Positions 58,662 through 64,000 of a stretch of DNA of 64,000 nt are shown piece by piece. The notes beneath the pieces were generated by a model that worked only from the letters and a program-made list of their open reading frames with translations, was not told the origin of the DNA and searched no databases. Numbering within the stretch: position 1 is the first letter of the stretch; every line of letters starts with the position of its first letter. The translations under genes and the position numbers were made by a program. The DNA comes from Lucifuga dentata (lineage: Eukaryota; Chordata; Actinopteri; Ophidiiformes; Bythitidae), in contig VXCM01001530.1 in assembly GCA_014773175.1 (NCBI GenBank), positions 1 through 64,000 of the forward strand, in the 5' to 3' direction.

Positions 58662-58889
58662 CCCCCCCCCCCTCTATTTTCTTTCACCATGTGTACATTG
58701 TTACAACTAAGACCCTCCAGAGGACCAACCGATGTAGTAAACCTCTATCCGATTTTCGCCTTTTTGAAGCACACGCACACCTACACAGTCACGCTTACAG
58801 GGGACCATGGTTATTTTGCAGTGTTGACTCCCAGAGTGCTGTACATTTCTCTCCTGTCGGGCTTTGGTATATTTTACTTTTTGCATTTG

Positions 58890-58928
<39 letters not shown>

Positions 58929-61900
58929 TTTGTCTCGACAGCATAGCAGTGTGGCACACTGGGTAATTTCTAATTTTCTCCCGATGCTCCCCATTCGCCT
59001 TCAGGTGTAGGCGGCAGTTAAGATTTGCAGTCTGTTGTTGCCACCTCAGTGTTTAAACAGCTCTGCAGTTTTAATGAGAAGTCCTTTTTGTTGCTGCATG
59101 CAGTCAGCCTGCCTAAAGAGAAAACGCAGCCCTACGTGCAGAGGCTTCATTTAACTGAAAATATTGGAATAGGTGTGTATGGCATTTTGTACAGACCCGG
59201 GAGATTACTCAAGGTCCAAGTCTGTAAATGAGGCAGCTTAGGGGTATTTTTATTTTGAGGAGGCATGGAGTAACTACTAAGGCAATGCAGTGTTCCTCTC
59301 TCCCTCTGTTAAAGAGACGAGACTGTCTGGCACACCTGACATAAGCTGGTATTGTGTCCTCTTTATCCTTCCTCTTCCTCCCTCCTTTAACTCCTCTTCA
59401 TTAGTGTCTTTACAGGCCCAAGAGGGGAAGTTGCATCATAATGTTTCTCACCAATGGTTTTAATGTTTTTAATCATTATTTTATCATTTTACTACAAAGT
59501 TTTTTCTTTTTTTTTTTTCTTTTTTTTTCTTTGAGTACGCCTANCCCCCCCCCCACTATCCTTCTAAAGTCTTAACGGTTGATGGTTGGTGAGCATCATC
59601 TTATACATAAGGAAGTTTCCTGCATGGCTTTTATCTCACACTTTTCCAAGCAAAACGGTGCTAAATGGTGCTGCAACCTATTTGTACAAAACGTTTGGCC
59701 TACCCCACATTACAGATTTATGAAGTAATTTGAACAGCTGAAACTAACAGATTCAAATCTGTAGTAACACTTTTGGTCCACAAGATGTCAGAATTGCACA
59801 CTGCTGCAGCTCAGCTCAGTCATGACATTTGACAAAAGGATATGGTCAAACTGAGAATATAAAAGAAAGTACTGATGATGCGCTGATAATTAGTAACTTT
59901 GTATTGGAAAATGCTCCATTAAGTCAATGTCATGTAAATGATGACAATTTATTTTCTTGAAATATTTATTTCCTTATGCTTGACTCCTGCTCAGAGTTGG
60001 AGTGTTTACCCTTCCTACCCATCTGCGACTTTGTGACCCACCCATCCCCTCTCAGTCTGTTGTAAATCATGTATTGCACTCTCCCTCTTCTGTTCCCTTG
60101 TTCCATCTCTGCAGTCTTGACGTTCATCCTGCAGAGCTCAGCAGTGCTGCTATGTAATTACTGCCCCATGGTCGCTGAGCAGAACATTTTTCTACCCTGA
60201 TGCAACTCTTATGTGTCTGGACTCTGCAAGGACCAGTGAATCCTTCACCCTGGAAACCCAAGAAAAAATTTCTTAGAGCAACATAGCTGGAATAAGGACA
60301 GCCAAGAAAGATTTTGTCTTATTTAACTTATTTAGTACGCAGTGGGTGGATTTTTGAGAAGACACTGTCTGATGGTGTCTGATAATAATGTGTGGCAGCG
60401 AGTCGGAGCCTTTGAAGATAAGGCAAAGTGATAATGTCTCGACCATATGGAAAATTAGAGGATTTATTGTCTTGTTAGGATGAAACGAGTGCTTTTATTC
60501 CAGAAAACAAGATGGAGTGTAAAAAAAAAAAAAAAAAAAAGGCAGGATGGTGACAACTTAAAGTATTGTAGCAATAAATTCAGCAAAACACTTTTGAAAT
60601 GCAAAACAAGATTAAAGACATTAAGGTTATTAAAAAGGGTTTGTCCCCTTAATATATTTTTTCAGAAAATATTTGATGGCAGTTGTAAGAGTTCATCGTT
60701 GGAGGAGCAGCAAAGTAATAGCAAGCTGCCAGTTCGAGTTTGATATTCCTTGTGTGCAAGTGGCAATTTTGGTCCGATAATGTAGTAGGAAGGAAAGAGG
60801 TCAACAAAAACATTAGGAACTCTTAGTGAGCCCCTTGCTTGAACCATGTTTCAAGGTCTGTGGATACTATGGAAATTGGAGAAAGACATCTGTTGCAGAA
60901 TAACCTCGTCATTTCCTAATACGCCAAAACTTAACCATCACACACAACAACAACAGAAGCAATGGGTGGGTAATTGAGGAAATTTTCTTTGTTTAGCAGT
61001 TTTGTGAATATTCTAATGATAGAGAAGAGATCTGGAGAAAACTCAACATCAGAAAGAACTGCTAATTTCAGAATGAAGATCTGAAAGATGAAGGCTTTAA
61101 AAAAAATGGCAGTAAGCTGTTTGAGTCTGACTAATCAGCAACATTTGGTCTTGCAAGCTCTACCCAGCATTTCTTGAACCATAGAATACCAAGCCTTGAG
61201 TTGGGGCTAAAAAACTGATACCATTTCTGGTACCAAAATGGGTCCTCATTGCTTGGTATGAAACAAAAAGTTCTTAAAAGCTTTTTGTGTTCCTGTAAAA
61301 GTTCATGCACTGCAAAAGGCACTCAAGTCCTAAAACCGGAGTTACAGCTCATTGCCATATGGGGCCACAGGTGTTCAAACCTGCCTGCTGCAGCTTTAGC
61401 CAGGATGAGGAGAGGATTTCTCTGGTACAACTCACCACGAAGAAGGCTGATCAGGTCCATGAATCTGGGCCCGCCCAGCTCTCTGGATTGTTAAACCCAG
61501 CAAATCTCCTGAAGAACCTACAGACAGCAGTGTGTCTACAGCTGTGGAGATGAATCAACACAAACTTTCCACACTTGTGGGTCCTAAAAACCACTACGAT
61601 GAGTGCTGGAGGACCACAGTAGACCACCTGCATATGGGGGTAGAGCTCAGGTCAAGGCTACAAGCCCCGTGAGTTCTCCTTGATCAGCCAGTCAGCTGAC
61701 CAAGGCTGCGCTGTCTTGATGAATGGGCATTAAAAACAAAAGATTATGGCTTTGTAAGCAGTCTCTCCCTCTTCTTCTCCTCCCCTCCTCGGTGTAACCA
61801 CATCAGGTTTTGTGTCCAACTCTGAAGCCCACTGAGCTCAGCTTTCAAAGGGAACCTCTGATGTGGCCTTTCTGAACTCTGCACGTCTCACTGTCTTTCC

Positions 61901-64000
61901 TTTTACTCGCTTCTGACTCGAGTTTTTCTCGCTCTGTATCCTATTTATCCACAGTTTCCCTCACACCTGCATACTTTCTCTGATAGATTTCCTTTTATTC
62001 TCTGCTAAAGAGAAGCTGTTTCGTGTCATGAAAACATATGCCAGCAGAGTTTTGAGAGATGATGAAAGACAGCAATAGCTTGACACTCAGTCCTACCCCT
62101 CCTAAAGCTTCAAACTTCACTTGATATATACACGCCCTTCCCCCTCCTCCTTTTTCAATCTCCCCCCCTTCTTCTTTGTTGATGACATGTACATGCTNCG
62201 CCCTTCCCCCTCCTCCTTTTTCAATCTCCCCCCCTTCTTCTTTGTTGATGACATGTACATGCTTATGGAAATCAGATGTGGCCTGTTTCAATGAAAGGGA
62301 GATGGGAGACAGGAAAAACCGAGCATGATGCTTTATTAACAGACTGCAAGAGATCTGGGGTGAGTTAGGAGGAAGAGTAGGAGGTTTGGAGGTCTCTTTG
62401 CTCCTCTCTTGCTGAGACAGCAAGTCTCAGCAAGACTTGTTCAGACAGTTATATATTTAGATGTCAGATGAAACGTGCTCACTATCCTGACCTGGGTCCT
62501 GAGCAAAGCCGGGGGGGGNGGGGGGGGGGGGTTCCTTGTGGCTATGCCTAGGTCAGGGCTAGCATAGCTGGGCCCGGAGCAGCGTCATGATAGGAGAGCC
62601 TGAATCAGCATCTCCTCTGAGGGAAGTCTTTTCCTGCCAGACTTGGGAAACCATGCCATGTGTGAGAGGAGTAAAAAAAAATAGTTTGAAATGTTGATTG
62701 TTCAACTTCCTCATACCTGTATTATTTTCGCCCACAATAGCTTCTTTAGTCATTATAAAGAGCTCCCACTGTACCACACCCAGTTTAAAGTTCAGACATT
62801 GTGTCCTGAAACTGATGCCTTGATGCAGATTCAGTGCTGAGGGGCAAAGCCACATGGCTGAGAAAACAAAGCAAAAGATCAAGAAAAAACAGTTGGCGAA
62901 ATTCACGAGGAAACAGAAGAAAGAGTGAGATTAACATATCTGCAGCACGCACACACACATTCACACAAACATTATGTTTCACTAATAGGGAAGGGATATT
63001 TTCCATGCATATTTCCTTGTGTGGGTAAATGGAATAATAAGTCACAGGCATAAAGGAAAAAAGCATTAGGTATTGATCCCCTGTTCCCTCGCAGTGTGTA
63101 CCATGAATAAACTGTGCATGCGTGTGTGTGTGTGAGAGAGAGAGAGAGTAAAACAGCTGATGCTCTACTCTTGCATAAGAGACTATGGTTTCCTGTTTGT
63201 TTGAATAAATGTCAACACATTTTCAATATTAGAACTTTGACTAGGAAAGCAGTTAACAAAGTGCAGAACTTCCTGCATAGTTCAGCAGATCTCAGCTGTA
63301 GATGAAATCCTCTGAAAATCACATTTTTATATATGAAATGAAAAGGCCAAACAGCCATCTATTAACCTATTTGGTAAACTTTATTCAGGTTAACGATGCA
63401 GTTATTTTGGTTATTGTTTAGTAACTATTATCAATATTTAAAGTGAGATCAGACTAAATAGTCAGTAGTTTGCTGTAATATGTGAGTATCATATACCGTA
63501 TCCATATCAAATCCATTACTTTTGTGGGTGGGAGAGTTTCTTAATTAAAAAAAAAAAAAAAAANTAAAAAAAAAAAAAAAAGCATTGTTTCATTTGAACT
63601 CAATGGAACAAATAAATAGATTTCAAGAATTAGAAAATTTGATCAATGAATCAAACAACTAAACCTGAAGTAAAAGATAAATGCCACATGTAGAAGATAT
63701 TTTTTATGTTTATCTTTGTATTCTGACACATTTTTAGCTCTGTGCTGATAAAGAGAGAGCATATCAAGAATTCAATGATGCATATGTTATATTTACAGAT
63801 TAACAAATCTATTTTGCCAACATGGGAATGGAGCCAAAATGGAACTGGTATCAGAACTCAACTCAATGCACAAAAAAATAAATAAAAAATAAAAAATAAA
63901 AAAAATAAAAGGCCATGAGCCTCCAAAATCTTTTTCTTTTTTTTTTNTTTTTTTTTTTTTTTAGGTGCATAAATATTTGAAGGGATCGCTTGCAAAAACA
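58662..64000. other. ACIN1 3'UTR/downstream region, no gene recognised
   Basis: Starts at poly-C after N58661. Contains homopolymer runs (T at 58891-58926, A at 60521-60540), a 65 bp unmerged overlap (62133-62197 equals 62199-62263 around N62198), a poly-G break (N62519), a GT/GA run (63119-63148) and poly-A/T breaks (N63564, N63947). Short frames here show no family resemblance. Confidence 0.6.

Noticed and set aside
61305..61553. 82-codon plus-strand frame downstream of ACIN1
   Set aside because: No recognised motif, and two overlapping frames of similar length suggest chance.

Overview
The window is vertebrate nuclear DNA, almost certainly from a ray-finned (teleost) fish. It has intron-rich genes with GT/AG junctions, fish-type Tc1-like, hAT-like and LINE relics, dense TTAA-flanked miniature transposons, many microsatellites, and genes whose neighbours match human 14q11.2-q12. 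The species cannot be named from the sequence alone.

Layout: (1) RNF212B, + strand, 1048-5522, a RING-type meiotic crossover factor in 11 coding exons. (2) HOMEZ, - strand, 7690-9705, a multi-homeodomain protein in one coding exon, with a CpG-rich candidate promoter near 11.6-12.1 kb. (3) DHRS1, - strand, 15022-18844, a short-chain dehydrogenase in 8 exons. (4) An unnamed + strand gene, 22491-38030, which I read as 44 coding exons: signal peptide, about 1,080 residues of coiled coil made by very small exons, and a C-terminal PRY-SPRY domain. (5) C14orf119 homologue, - strand, 38920-40000. (6) ACIN1 (acinus), + strand, 40603 to at least 58660, running into an assembly break; it shares a roughly 0.6 kb head-to-head promoter with C14orf119. 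Nothing coding was recognised from 58662 to 64000.

The most unusual item is gene (4). From exon 4 onward every intron is phase 1 and from exon 5 every internal coding exon is a multiple of 3. The exon lengths repeat as an ordered string three times (exons 7-18, 19-28, 29-40), so the gene grew by tandem duplication of 10-12-exon blocks on top of an older two-exon repeat. The other genes do unrelated cellular work (meiotic recombination, transcription, redox metabolism, RNA splicing/apoptosis). They share a neighbourhood, not a pathway.

The DNA between exons is full of one miniature inverted-repeat transposon (about 500-600 bp, ends AGGACCATACC/GGTATGGTCCT, TTAA duplicated). I count 15 full or partial copies, six of them inside introns of gene (4). 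One is nested in another with a readable TTAA target, and two others are interrupted by Tc1-like elements.

Assembly warning: nearly every isolated N sits in a homopolymer or between two identical 64-68 bp direct repeats. These are unmerged contig overlaps. One lies in an ACIN1 exon and creates a false frameshift, and another cuts off the ACIN1 C-terminus. A real 822 bp N gap lies inside a Tc1 element at 48542-49363.
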